A stretch of DNA of 46,876 nt, taken from positions 1 through 46,876 of the forward strand of contig CAKKSD010000043.1 in assembly GCA_919902995.1 (NCBI GenBank), in the 5' to 3' direction. Source of the DNA: Thermodesulfovibrionia bacterium. GTDB taxonomy: Bacteria > Nitrospirota > Thermodesulfovibrionia > JACRGW01. A program made the translations under genes and the position numbers. The notes beneath the pieces are model-generated. The model was not told the DNA's origin and ran no database searches. It saw only the letters and a program-made list of their open reading frames with translations. This document shows positions 10,549-19,702 of the stretch, one piece after another (positions within the stretch are counted from its first letter, which is position 1; each line of letters begins with the position of its first letter).

Positions 10549-11133
10549 TCAAATCAAAATCCTGCTTGCTATAATTATAGATTCTGCGATCTTTACCATA
10601 GGGATATTGCTATCCCTGCTCTGTTTCTGGATTTTCTTAAATGCCCGTGTCTCAGTGAGACCCTCCCGTTCCATGATAAGCCCTTTAGCCTGTTCTATAA
10701 GCTTTCTCGTCCTTAGTGCCTCTTTGAGATCACAAACTTCTTTCTTGAGCTCCCGGATCTCTTTGAATCTCGAAATCGCCAATCTTATAAAGGTCATCAG
10801 CGCTTTTTCAGTAATAGGTTTTATCAGATAGTATAATGCTCCCATCGAGTTCACCTTTTCTATAAAATCAGGTTGATTGTAAGCAGTAAGGATAATAATA
10901 GGAATCTGTTTTATAGAAAGTATTTCCTTTGCAGCCTCGATGCCATTCATATTCGGCATTTTTATATCCATCAGGATAATTTCTGGATCTAATTCCTTGG
11001 CAATTCTTATTGCTTCTTTTCGGTCCCTTGTCCTCCCTATTACCTGATGGCCAAGCCTTTTCATCATGGCTGAAAGACTCGTCGAAATTATAGCCTCATC
11101 CTCGACTATCAAAACTTTAAGAGGATTCATCAT
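10549..11133 (-). CDS. Response regulator with receiver and ANTAR RNA-binding output domain
   Basis: REC domain (VLIVEDEAIISTSL..ILMDIKMPNMNGIEAAKEI..IILTAYNQ) plus C-terminal ANTAR-like IEQAKGLIMEREGLTETRAFKKIQKQSRDSN. Confidence 0.88.
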   Translation of the reverse strand: MMNPLKVLIVEDEAIISTSLSAMMKRLGHQVIGRTRDRKEAIRIAKELDPEIILMDIKMPNMNGIEAAKEILSIKQIPIIILTAYNQPDFIEKVNSMGALYYLIKPITEKALMTFIRLAISRFKEIRELKKEVCDLKEALRTRKLIEQAKGLIMEREGLTETRAFKKIQKQSRDSNIPMVKIAESIIIASRILI

Positions 11134-11171
11134 TATTCCTCACTTATTTATTCTAACAATCTTTCTGAATC

Positions 11172-11825
11172 TTAAGTACTGCTATTCCTTGACCATGGTG
11201 ATTTATCTCTAATTTCCACTACCCTGATGAGATAGCCAAAGGGATAATCAGGTTGGTAGAGATGGAATTTTTCAAACTCGAATAGATTTCTTGAAGAAAG
11301 AAGGAATCTGTAATATGGACTGTTTTTTTGGAGAATATCTACTTTCCCGTTTATCTGAAAGCTTATATATTGTAGGCCCTCCGGGGTGTGTGCCATCCCA
11401 ACATAAAGCAAACTTGCATATGGGTTTTCTTTTAGATTTTCAAATGCCCTTCCCTCAAATATCTCAAGACCACCAAGCATGACCGGTTCGAAATTCTCTA
11501 TATCCCCATATAGCCTGGACATTGCCTCTACTCTCTTGTGCAGGCTTTCATTCCACGGTATCGTATGAGCCTCTGCAATAACGCCTTCAAAGATATCTGT
11601 GTAATCATTAAGTATCTCTGCCTTCGGTATCAGTCCTATTCCCTTCACAGTCATATTCACGGGGAATAGGTCATCTTTACCCCATGTAGCCATCACCGGT
11701 AAATGTGCAGAAAAATAATGGAGGGGCTTACCATCCTTCAGATCACTCAGAAATCTAACCCTCGAAGAAACAAGCCATTCCAGGCATTTGGCTGGAATTT
11801 TATCTAATATCAATCTTGTTTCCAT
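11172..11825 (-). CDS. Conserved-looking hypothetical protein (217 aa) downstream of radical SAM gene
   Basis: Intact ORF overlapping the radical SAM gene end by 26 nt; no family recognised. Confidence 0.55.
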   Translation of the reverse strand: METRLILDKIPAKCLEWLVSSRVRFLSDLKDGKPLHYFSAHLPVMATWGKDDLFPVNMTVKGIGLIPKAEILNDYTDIFEGVIAEAHTIPWNESLHKRVEAMSRLYGDIENFEPVMLGGLEIFEGRAFENLKENPYASLLYVGMAHTPEGLQYISFQINGKVDILQKNSPYYRFLLSSRNLFEFEKFHLYQPDYPFGYLIRVVEIRDKSPWSRNSST

Positions 11826-13122
11826 AGGCTGATTTACGCCTCGCCTCCTCCATTATCTTCGGGGTAATTTCTTTATAACCATTCTCTATTGCATATCTCT
11901 CAACAGAGCCTATTACTATAGATCGTATAAAAAAGGGGACTCTTTTTAGGCGATCCTCTGCTTCTCCAGTCCATAATAGATTGCACGCTGAGCCTGCGTT
12001 AGATTTGGAAGAATCCGCATAAAAGTTTGGTGGGACTATTACATCTTTTTCCCTTGGTATATAGGCACACCATGGGTCTTCTGCCATTATATCCGTTGAT
12101 GTTGCATAGGCCCTTGCCCTGCATCCGCCGCAAAGATATTTAAATTCGCAATAACCGCACCTACCTGTAAGCTTCGGTCTCCTCATATTCTGAAAGAAGT
12201 CGGAATTATCCCATATGTCTGCAAAGCCCTTCTCCTTTACATTGCCTACACTAAAAGGAATGTATGGGCATGGTGTAACATCGCCTTCAGGCGTAATTCT
12301 ACAATAGTGAAATGCTGCAAGGCATCCGCCACCTGTATATCCTGCTGCCTTTGTAATTGGTGAATCAGGGTCTTTTTCGTATGCGAGTCTTTTAAAATGA
12401 GGGGCACACCTTGCTGTTATCATCATGCCGCTATATTTACCCTGAATATCTAATAGTAGTTTCAGCATATCTTCATATTGCTCTGCTGAAATGTCTGTTA
12501 TATCCTGTCCCCTGCCAGTACAGACCATAAAGAATAAATTAAAGACCCTTGCACCGAGCTTATGCGAAAGGGCTATGATTTCTGAAATCTCATAGTAATT
12601 GGTAGTTGTAACAGTTGTCTGTATCTGAAACTCTAAGCCGTGCCTTTTGCATGATTCAATGCCCGCCATTGCCCTATCCCATGAGCCTTCAATACCCCTG
12701 AAAGCATCATGATATTCTGGACCGATGGAGTCAATGCTTATTCCAATGCCAGAAACACCTGTTCTTACCATCTCCTTAGCTGACTTATCATCTAAGGTCG
12801 TAGCATTTGTGCCAACGACTACCATCATTCCTTTTTTTGATGCATAATCTGATAGGTCAAATATATCCTCCCTTACAAGGGGTTCACCGCCTGTGAGGAT
12901 CAGCATGGTTGCTGGATTCACCTCTGCAATCTGGTCTATCAGCCTATTGCCTTCTTCTAATGAAAGCTCGTTTGTATCTTTCTTGGTTAGTGCATCAGAA
13001 TCAAGATAGCAGTGTTTGCACCTTAGATTACACCTCTTTGTGGTGTTCCATGAGATTAGATATGGGGCAAAACTACTCATCCTTTTTATTTTTATCCGAG
13101 GCTTCTCTAAAGTATTTTTCAA
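11800..13122 (-). CDS. Radical SAM/SPASM protein (NirJ/AhbC/AhbD-like) with C-terminal PCP_red-like domain
   Basis: CX3CX2C (KRCNLRCKHCYLD); SPASM CRITPEGDVTPCPYIPFSVGNVKEKGFADIW..CGYCEFKYLCGGCRARAYA; C-terminal WTGEAEDRLKRVPFFIRSIVIGSVERYAIENGYKEITPKIMEEAR resembles PF08369. Confidence 0.82.
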   Translation of the reverse strand: MKNTLEKPRIKIKRMSSFAPYLISWNTTKRCNLRCKHCYLDSDALTKKDTNELSLEEGNRLIDQIAEVNPATMLILTGGEPLVREDIFDLSDYASKKGMMVVVGTNATTLDDKSAKEMVRTGVSGIGISIDSIGPEYHDAFRGIEGSWDRAMAGIESCKRHGLEFQIQTTVTTTNYYEISEIIALSHKLGARVFNLFFMVCTGRGQDITDISAEQYEDMLKLLLDIQGKYSGMMITARCAPHFKRLAYEKDPDSPITKAAGYTGGGCLAAFHYCRITPEGDVTPCPYIPFSVGNVKEKGFADIWDNSDFFQNMRRPKLTGRCGYCEFKYLCGGCRARAYATSTDIMAEDPWCAYIPREKDVIVPPNFYADSSKSNAGSACNLLWTGEAEDRLKRVPFFIRSIVIGSVERYAIENGYKEITPKIMEEARRKSAYGNKIDIR

Positions 13123-14731
13123 ACTTCTTGATTATCTCCTCGTTCTTTCCTTTCCTTTCTGAGAGGAACTGCTTTATTTCGTCTATGACCTCTTTTTTCC
13201 TCGGGTCATTTGTCTTATCCTTTGCCTCATCAAAGGCCATCATATTTAGCTCATCAAATCCGAGTTTCTTCATCCTCTTTGTAACCATCATCATAGACTC
13301 ATCCCGAATCTCTGAAAGGAATTTCGAGGTGATTACCTTATATCCCTTTTCCTTTGCTTTTTTTACCATCAATTTATATATTCCTGGCCTAACAAATTCA
13401 GGTGCATTCTCAACCCTCTTTAGCGCTTCTTCTTCCCATTTAATCTCATCATCTTTGGGCAGGGCTTGCCCTGCCCCTACATCTTCTGATTCCTGACTCC
13501 TGGCACCTGACTTTTTTATCCCCATCCTGTCCCTTGCAGATGCAGGGAGAAGTTTTTCTACTGCCTCATCCATAATGGCAACTGTTATCTCTTTTGCTCT
13601 TTTTTCTTTAGCGAATCCTTCTATCGCCTTGATTGCCATTCCCCTTACAAATGCAGGTATTATCTCAAGTCTTGTCTCAGCATCCTTTGTCCACGGAATA
13701 GAATCCTTTAAATCTTCCTTTTTAATCTCTTCGGAGGGAGTATAGTTCTTGCTCACTATTAAAATATTGCATGGTGCAAACCGCAGAAGATTTTCTGTAT
13801 TACTGCCGATATCAAGACCATTCGTGCTGTGTACGCCGAGTCTTCCGACAAACAACAATGATGGAGGGTTGTCTTTCACATATTGTAATATCTGTTCATA
13901 AGGTTTGCCTGATAGGAGTGTTGTGGTAATATCTAAACCGTCCATTTGGGCAATATTTTTTGCTACATCAAGGTGCCCCTGATATATCTTTGCAAGACCC
14001 TTATCTATAATCTCCTCATGGAGTTTTTCCTGCTCTTTAAATCTGAATATCTTTCCTGCCTCCTCTGAAAGCACTCCTGAAATATTTTTAAAGGCTACAG
14101 AATGAAAATTAGGGTCAAAGGATGATACAGCCTCAACAGACGTATTGAATGCCTTAGCAATAGCCACGGCTGATTTTACTGCTGCCATTGAATTCGGGCT
14201 GCCGTCAACAGCAACTATTATCTTCCTGTCAAATACCCTGTTGTTTTTGGTTATCAGTATGTCTGTCCTTACCCTGCGCACAACCCTTTCGCAGACACTG
14301 CCAATCATGCTTCCATTCACTGTACCGAGCCCCTGAATGCCCATGATTACAAGGTCGTATGGATTTGATTGCACGTCTTCTACTATTTTGGCATAGTTTT
14401 TCCCTTCAAGTGTCTTTCTTGAGTATTTAATGTGCGATGCCTTGCACCTTTGTTCAAGGACAGCTAAAAATGAATCGGATATTATCTGAAGTCCCTTTGT
14501 GATTAGACCCTTGTGTATTTCACGCTGCCCCCCAATCTCCTTTTGATCCTGATATTTTTCCGGTAAACCTGTCTCCATCTGCCTGAACCTGTTATCATGT
14601 AAACTCGCACTGTACACATGGCTTCCAGTCAATTTAGATTCAAATCTCTCAGCAAGTGTTATACCTATATCAATACAGTAATTAGAATACTCTGAGTTAT
14701 CTATGGGAATAAGTATATTTTTGTAAAACAT
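13073..14731 (-). CDS. Tandem universal stress protein (UspA x2) fused to two PCP_red-like domains
   Basis: N-terminal Usp domain (ILIPIDNSEYSNYCIDIGITLAERF..DLVIMGIQGLG) and second Usp (IIVAVDGSPNSMAAVKSAVAIAKAF..SLLFVGRLGVHSTNGLDIGSNTENLLRFAPCNILIV). These are followed by WTKDAETRLEIIPAFVRGMAIKAIEGFAKEKRAKEITVAIMDEA and KWEEEALKRVENAPEFVRPGIYKLMVKKAKEKGYKVITSKFLSEI. Confidence 0.8.
   Translation of the reverse strand: MFYKNILIPIDNSEYSNYCIDIGITLAERFESKLTGSHVYSASLHDNRFRQMETGLPEKYQDQKEIGGQREIHKGLITKGLQIISDSFLAVLEQRCKASHIKYSRKTLEGKNYAKIVEDVQSNPYDLVIMGIQGLGTVNGSMIGSVCERVVRRVRTDILITKNNRVFDRKIIVAVDGSPNSMAAVKSAVAIAKAFNTSVEAVSSFDPNFHSVAFKNISGVLSEEAGKIFRFKEQEKLHEEIIDKGLAKIYQGHLDVAKNIAQMDGLDITTTLLSGKPYEQILQYVKDNPPSLLFVGRLGVHSTNGLDIGSNTENLLRFAPCNILIVSKNYTPSEEIKKEDLKDSIPWTKDAETRLEIIPAFVRGMAIKAIEGFAKEKRAKEITVAIMDEAVEKLLPASARDRMGIKKSGARSQESEDVGAGQALPKDDEIKWEEEALKRVENAPEFVRPGIYKLMVKKAKEKGYKVITSKFLSEIRDESMMMVTKRMKKLGFDELNMMAFDEAKDKTNDPRKKEVIDEIKQFLSERKGKNEEIIKKFEKYFREASDKNKKDE
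13457..13476. repeat. Palindromic element GGGCAGGGC-TT-GCCCTGCCC inside the Usp-PCP_red coding sequence
   Basis: Perfect 9-bp inverted arms, located in the linker between the two PCP_red-like domains. Confidence 0.7.
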
Positions 14732-14740
14732 TCTATTTAG

Positions 14741-15610
14741 TTATAGATCTATCCTGCAACCTGTTGTTCCATACTCAAATTCTTCAGGCATTTCTATTGA
14801 TATCTTCTTTATACCCTCAAATCCAGTGCAGTGAATAGGGACAACCTTTTTTACATTGAGACGCTTTAGCTCTTTTATCGTCTGATCAATCTTGGATTCC
14901 CCCGGACCTATCAGATGGAAACCACCGATAACACAGTACACCTCATTTATACCAGATAGTTCAATAGCCTGCTCAATAGTATTAATAATTCCTGCATGTC
15001 CACAACCAGATATAACTACAAGTCCCTTCTTTGAACTTATTATTACACCCTGGTCATCAATAATATCATCAGGCACATCTTTACCATCCTTCTGTATCTC
15101 AAATATATTGAGCATCTCCCATGGGTGTCTCCGCTTAATCTCTCCTGTTGTCCAGATTCCCTTTGCAAGCTGTAAAGGACCGCTATGATATTCAACTCTA
15201 TCTATAAACATCTCTGAACTATGACAGGTCAGGTCAAACCTGGTGCCGACAGGGGCGAGTAAATATCTTTTGAAAAAGGCAGAGGGATGGGCTATAACCT
15301 TCGCAGTGAAACCGAGAATTCCACCGGTATGGTCATAGTGCCCATGGGAAAGGAATATAAGATCTATATCCCCTGGATTTATTCCGAGAAGTTTTAAATT
15401 ATGGATTACGGCTATTCCTACCGAGCCTGTGTCAATAAGGATTCTTTTTCCTTCAGCTTCTACCAGTGCTGAGAAACCATGTTCGCAAATAAAGCTTTTA
15501 TCTGGCATGGAGAGTCTTGTAACAAACTTACTGTTCGGTATCAACTCCATAACTGCATTGTCAACAAGAATAGTAACTCTGCTGCTGACTGGTTCCCAAC
15601 CTTTTCTCAT
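14741..15610 (-). CDS. Metallo-beta-lactamase fold hydrolase (RFA-P synthase/MJ0936-type)
   Basis: HGHYDHTGG motif, VISGCGHAGIINTI, ILIDTG. Confidence 0.8.
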   Translation of the reverse strand: MRKGWEPVSSRVTILVDNAVMELIPNSKFVTRLSMPDKSFICEHGFSALVEAEGKRILIDTGSVGIAVIHNLKLLGINPGDIDLIFLSHGHYDHTGGILGFTAKVIAHPSAFFKRYLLAPVGTRFDLTCHSSEMFIDRVEYHSGPLQLAKGIWTTGEIKRRHPWEMLNIFEIQKDGKDVPDDIIDDQGVIISSKKGLVVISGCGHAGIINTIEQAIELSGINEVYCVIGGFHLIGPGESKIDQTIKELKRLNVKKVVPIHCTGFEGIKKISIEMPEEFEYGTTGCRIDL

Positions 15611-15685
15611 AAAATCTCCTTTATCTATATCTCCTGCGACAAAGCCCTTAGCATAACTACAATCATCCGTATCCCGTAAGTAAAA

Positions 15686-16909
15686 TCATTCTGGAATCAC
15701 CGGGAGTATAGGTTTATCAAGCGGGATAGGAGGAAGCGTCTCTCCCTTTTGATGAACCTTTGCCCCTCCTCCATGGTGGAACATGTTGATATAGGCAATC
15801 ACCTTCCATATCTCCTCATTCGAAAGATAGTTTTTCCATGCAGCCATCGGTGTATCCTTTCTCCCTTCAGAAACAACCTTAAAGAGGTCTGCATCAGAGA
15901 GCTTACCCATCCTATTAACATCCATCAGGTTAGCTGCAATTGTCATCAGTGGAATCCCATCTTTACCATGGCACACATAACACGCCACATTTGGGTTCTT
16001 TGTCCCCTCATAAATATCTTTACCCTCTCTGAGTATCTTCGGGTCAGTCCACCAACCCTCAGGCATTTTTTCTGTGGTTATTCTCAACTTACCTACATTT
16101 TCCAGATACCTTACAAGTGCCTCCATATAATTTTTCTCAATCAGGGTTTCGTAATAATCAGGCATGGTCTTTGTTTCTTTTTCATATCCCTTTGTGGTCT
16201 CCTTTCGCGGTTCCATTATAGATTCCTTTATCTTGTTTCTATTCCCCATGTCTAAAACAGCAAGGGAAGGTCCCCTTTTTTGTATCCCTCCGGGTTCTAT
16301 GTTATGACAGTTGAAACACTCATAGTCTTTGAAGACCCGAGCACCCACTGAGAGGATCATCTCTTCATCCGCTTCCTCTATAAGAAACTTTTTTGGTTTC
16401 AGCTTCTCGATCTCATAGGCAGGGTCAAATTGGGGTAATGCCCAGCCCATAAATGTGTAACCACCACCTATGATAAGGAAGAAAAGGAGTATGCTGTTTA
16501 CCGCTCTGATACCTGTTTTCCCCTTAAGGGGTTTAAGGTCAATAATAACGAGGAAAAGGATGGCGAGGATGGCATATACAATTATGGTCATCTTGAACAT
16601 TAACGGGAATTTGTAATATGTGGTATAAAGCCACATGACTCCCAGAAAGATTGTTACATAAATAAGACTCAGGATAATGTTTTTGAAAATCCTCTTCCCC
16701 TGCCAATCCTCAACGGGGAAGATATCTATCAGAACAAGGATAAGAAAGCCTCCTGCAGTAAACAGGGTGAATGCTACCTTAAAGACCACAGGTAGGGAAT
16801 AGAGGAAAGAGTTAATAACCCATATCAGGATATTTAAAAGGACTAATCCGATTATCTTAGATCTTATCTTTTTCCACACCCCTATATTATCACCCCTTCT
16901 CTTTACCAT
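15686..16909 (-). CDS. Membrane-anchored diheme cytochrome c
   Basis: About five hydrophobic N-terminal segments followed by two CXXCH motifs (CFNCH, CYVCH). Confidence 0.8.
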   Translation of the reverse strand: MVKRRGDNIGVWKKIRSKIIGLVLLNILIWVINSFLYSLPVVFKVAFTLFTAGGFLILVLIDIFPVEDWQGKRIFKNIILSLIYVTIFLGVMWLYTTYYKFPLMFKMTIIVYAILAILFLVIIDLKPLKGKTGIRAVNSILLFFLIIGGGYTFMGWALPQFDPAYEIEKLKPKKFLIEEADEEMILSVGARVFKDYECFNCHNIEPGGIQKRGPSLAVLDMGNRNKIKESIMEPRKETTKGYEKETKTMPDYYETLIEKNYMEALVRYLENVGKLRITTEKMPEGWWTDPKILREGKDIYEGTKNPNVACYVCHGKDGIPLMTIAANLMDVNRMGKLSDADLFKVVSEGRKDTPMAAWKNYLSNEEIWKVIAYINMFHHGGGAKVHQKGETLPPIPLDKPILPVIPE

Positions 16910-18401
16910 ATTTTAAGCCTAACCATACTATAAATATGAAGATAATAAAAAATCCGAAGGTTATCAATGTGGTTAAGGATGAGGTATAGCTAAGGGCAGG
17001 TGTGTATGCCTCAAGGGTAGTATCCTTTAAAAGGAGATAGACATGGTAATCCTTTCTGACCAGTGATCTTACAGCCCCCATGAGGTTCATAAGCCAAATA
17101 TCACTAAAGCCGAGGAATATAAGTATATACTGAGCCCTGAAGTCTATATTCCCCCATTCTATTCTTCCCTTCTTTATTGCTATTCTATAAATAATGTAAT
17201 TTAGTAATGTCACCACGAGTAGGAGGACAGCAGCAGTATTCTTTGCCTTCATAAGGGCTAAAAACCCGAGGTGAGAAGGTAGTTCTGTAATCTTTAGAAA
17301 TTTTTCCTTTGTCATCCCCGCATACATCCATTCCTCCGGGACCATGGTGGCAAAGTAGTGTCTCGGGATAAACCAGATACAGGCAGCAAAGAATACAACT
17401 ATAAATCCAAACCTTACAATGGGGGCATACCCCATAGCCCCTTCTATCCTCTTCATACTGAGCCACATATAGTAATTGCTTGCCAGAAAGAGAAGCCCTA
17501 CGACAATTGCCTGTGCCTCAAAATACATAGATAATCTGTCAGACATCATGTATGTCCCCAATTCAGCGGCATATCGATAGAATTCCATTGCATATATGTA
17601 TCCCATGATGGGGAGTAAAAGCATGGCGCCAACACCGATAGTGTTTCCAATATAACCCATCCAATCATAGTAAGCCCTGTCTTTCTCATCTTTTGACCAC
17701 ACATATAAAAAGGCACCCATCATACCTACCATGTATCCCCCATAGGTTATATTCCCTACCAATCTGTGGAGATTTAGGGGTATCCATGTATAATTATAGA
17801 CATTCTCCCATACCGTAGGATTGATAAGGTCTCTTGGCGGTGTATTCATATAGGAGGCTATGGCATCCATATTAAAAAGGGTAAGGATTCCAACTATATT
17901 AAGAAGAATGCCTATAGATAAATGGATACCTTTTTTCTCCTTGAGGCGCTCCCAGCTAAAGTAATAGACATACATAAGGATTGTCTCAATAATAACCAAA
18001 CCGGGATAAAATAGAATCCAGAGCGGGGCAAATTGGTTTATGATGTGATATGAGAAATCAGGATACAACCCAAAAAGTAAAAATGCAAAGGTTCCTCCTG
18101 AAAGGGCGGTAATACTATATGCTATTGCCATTACCCTCGCTATATCCTTTGCCAGCCTCTCGTATCTGTAATCCCCCTTTCTCATATAGAGATACTCTGC
18201 AATTACAACGAACAATGGAACACCTAATATAAAAGAGGCAAAAAGGATGTGAAACTGGGCTACTATCCATATAGCTGTCCTGTTGCCAAAGATGGGGAAA
18301 TTTAGTGATTCAAGGTCGGAATATCCCTGTGCAGGGACAGAGGAAAATAATAGGAAGAATGTCAATAGTAGTCCTAAAATAATTGTTTTTTTATTTCTCA
18401 T
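16890..18401 (-). CDS. CydA-like (cytochrome bd-like) quinol oxidase subunit I homolog
   Basis: Multi-TM protein with FHILFASFILGVPLFVVIAEYLYMRKGD and additional conserved His in TMs; resembles bd-like oxidases described in Nitrospira. No CydB gene adjacent. Confidence 0.72.
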   Translation of the reverse strand: MRNKKTIILGLLLTFFLLFSSVPAQGYSDLESLNFPIFGNRTAIWIVAQFHILFASFILGVPLFVVIAEYLYMRKGDYRYERLAKDIARVMAIAYSITALSGGTFAFLLFGLYPDFSYHIINQFAPLWILFYPGLVIIETILMYVYYFSWERLKEKKGIHLSIGILLNIVGILTLFNMDAIASYMNTPPRDLINPTVWENVYNYTWIPLNLHRLVGNITYGGYMVGMMGAFLYVWSKDEKDRAYYDWMGYIGNTIGVGAMLLLPIMGYIYAMEFYRYAAELGTYMMSDRLSMYFEAQAIVVGLLFLASNYYMWLSMKRIEGAMGYAPIVRFGFIVVFFAACIWFIPRHYFATMVPEEWMYAGMTKEKFLKITELPSHLGFLALMKAKNTAAVLLLVVTLLNYIIYRIAIKKGRIEWGNIDFRAQYILIFLGFSDIWLMNLMGAVRSLVRKDYHVYLLLKDTTLEAYTPALSYTSSLTTLITFGFFIIFIFIVWLGLKYGKEKG

Positions 18402-18441
18402 ATTTTAGTGCCCGTAGTTTTCATTTCTTAGATGATTAGGT

Positions 18442-18591
18442 TCACCAATTTAAAAGGGTAGCAAGGCGTTGATATGTGGTCATCTCATGGTTTATGTGGC
18501 CTATTATAAAACCCATTCCTGCCAAAATCAGGAGAATCAGGATTATTAGTTTTAATCTCTCCATGTCAAACACCTTAACACCCCTTCTCAT
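18442..18591 (-). CDS. Small single-TM membrane protein (40-49 aa) in the respiratory cluster
   Basis: Not in supplied track. Minus-strand ORF MRRGVKVFDMERLKLIILILLILAGMGFIIGHINHEMTTYQRLATLLNW*. An internal ATG at 18564 is preceded by AAGGTG. Confidence 0.5.
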   Translation of the reverse strand: MRRGVKVFDMERLKLIILILLILAGMGFIIGHINHEMTTYQRLATLLNW

Positions 18592-18623
18592 CCCCCCATT
18601 AATTTAGAGGGGAGTAAGGGCAG

Positions 18624-19616
18624 TTAAATTTTAAACATCTCGCTATGCTTATAGGCTATCAGGATATCCATCAACTCTGATTTTCCTTCATTAGACTTCT
18701 TATCCATCTCTGCTTTTAAGACTTTCAGGGCACCTTCAACCCCATCCCCAAAGAGCTTCTTCAGGAACTCTATGGGGATCCTCGTTTCGTCTGTTACCTC
18801 TCCCCTTTTATTGAACTTTGGTGGACCTAAGGGTGGTACATAATAGACATTTGGTATTGTCCCAAAATCGGGCTTTAAAGGGAGTGCAACCCCCCATTTT
18901 TTAACCAGTTTGTAAACATGCCCCTCCTTATCGTCCAGATAACCCACATGCCTTATCCTTCCTACACACTGTTTCGCACATGCCGGTGGAAGACCCTTTT
19001 CTATTCTGGGAAAACAGAATATGCACTTCTCTGATTGCCCAGGGATCCCCTTCTCAGCCCTTGCCCTCGAAGGATTGAAATATACCTTCTTATATGGACA
19101 TGCTGAGATACAGTCCTTTACACCCTTACACCTCTTCAAGTCCACAAGGACAATTCCATCCTCCTTCCTCTTATGGATTGCCTTATTAGGGCAGGCGGAA
19201 AGGCATGCTGGTTTTGTGCAGTGATTACATATCCTGGGGAGGTAGAAGAAGTAGGAGTTTGGATACTCCCCATCACCTTCATCCTCATCCCAGTTGGCAC
19301 CCCAGGAGGTTTCAGCATCCTGCTTTAAGGTCTTAGCACCTCCACTCATAAGTTCTTTGTAGTTATACTCCCAGGGAATTCCATAATCCTCAGGGATACG
19401 AGGTAACTCCCCTTTCCTTAGATTCCCCTTTTCATCCCATCCTGCTTTATAGTCCATATAACCCTTCGGATAACCTTTGCCAGGCTGTGTCTCTACATTG
19501 TTCCAATACATATATTCCCTGCCGAATCTGTTGGTCCACTGTGTCTTGCAGGCAGCAGTGCATGTTTGACACCCAAGACACTTATTCAAATCCATGACCA
19601 TCGCAAGTTGTCTCAA
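18624..19616 (-). CDS. Type II DMSO-reductase-family iron-sulfur beta subunit (Nxr/Ebd/Ser/Clr/Ddh-like)
   Basis: Four Cys clusters: CLGCQTCTAAC, CNHCTKPACLSAC, CKGVKDCISAC, CIFCFPRIEKGLPPACAKQC; CVGRIRHVGYLDD..VALPLKPDFGTIPNVYYVPPL resembles Ebd/Ser/Clr beta subunits. Confidence 0.87.
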   Translation of the reverse strand: MRQLAMVMDLNKCLGCQTCTAACKTQWTNRFGREYMYWNNVETQPGKGYPKGYMDYKAGWDEKGNLRKGELPRIPEDYGIPWEYNYKELMSGGAKTLKQDAETSWGANWDEDEGDGEYPNSYFFYLPRICNHCTKPACLSACPNKAIHKRKEDGIVLVDLKRCKGVKDCISACPYKKVYFNPSRARAEKGIPGQSEKCIFCFPRIEKGLPPACAKQCVGRIRHVGYLDDKEGHVYKLVKKWGVALPLKPDFGTIPNVYYVPPLGPPKFNKRGEVTDETRIPIEFLKKLFGDGVEGALKVLKAEMDKKSNEGKSELMDILIAYKHSEMFKI

Positions 19617-19626
19617 CTATCCTCCT

Positions 19627-19702
19627 ATTGACTATTGACGATTGAAGATTTAAATGAATTAAATTCCTTTATTATTCAATATTCAATAGTCAATCTTCAA
19701 TT
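19627..19702. repeat. Imperfect inverted repeat (ATTGACTATTGA ... TCAATAGTCAAT; GATTGAAGATT ... AATCTTCAAT)
   Basis: Arms 19627-19638 and 19683-19694 are perfect reverse complements. The right arm encodes the last codons of the alpha subunit gene. Confidence 0.6.

Noticed and set aside
12909-13496. Plus-strand 195-aa ORF
   Set aside because: Antisense to the radical SAM and Usp-PCP_red genes; no recognisable motif.
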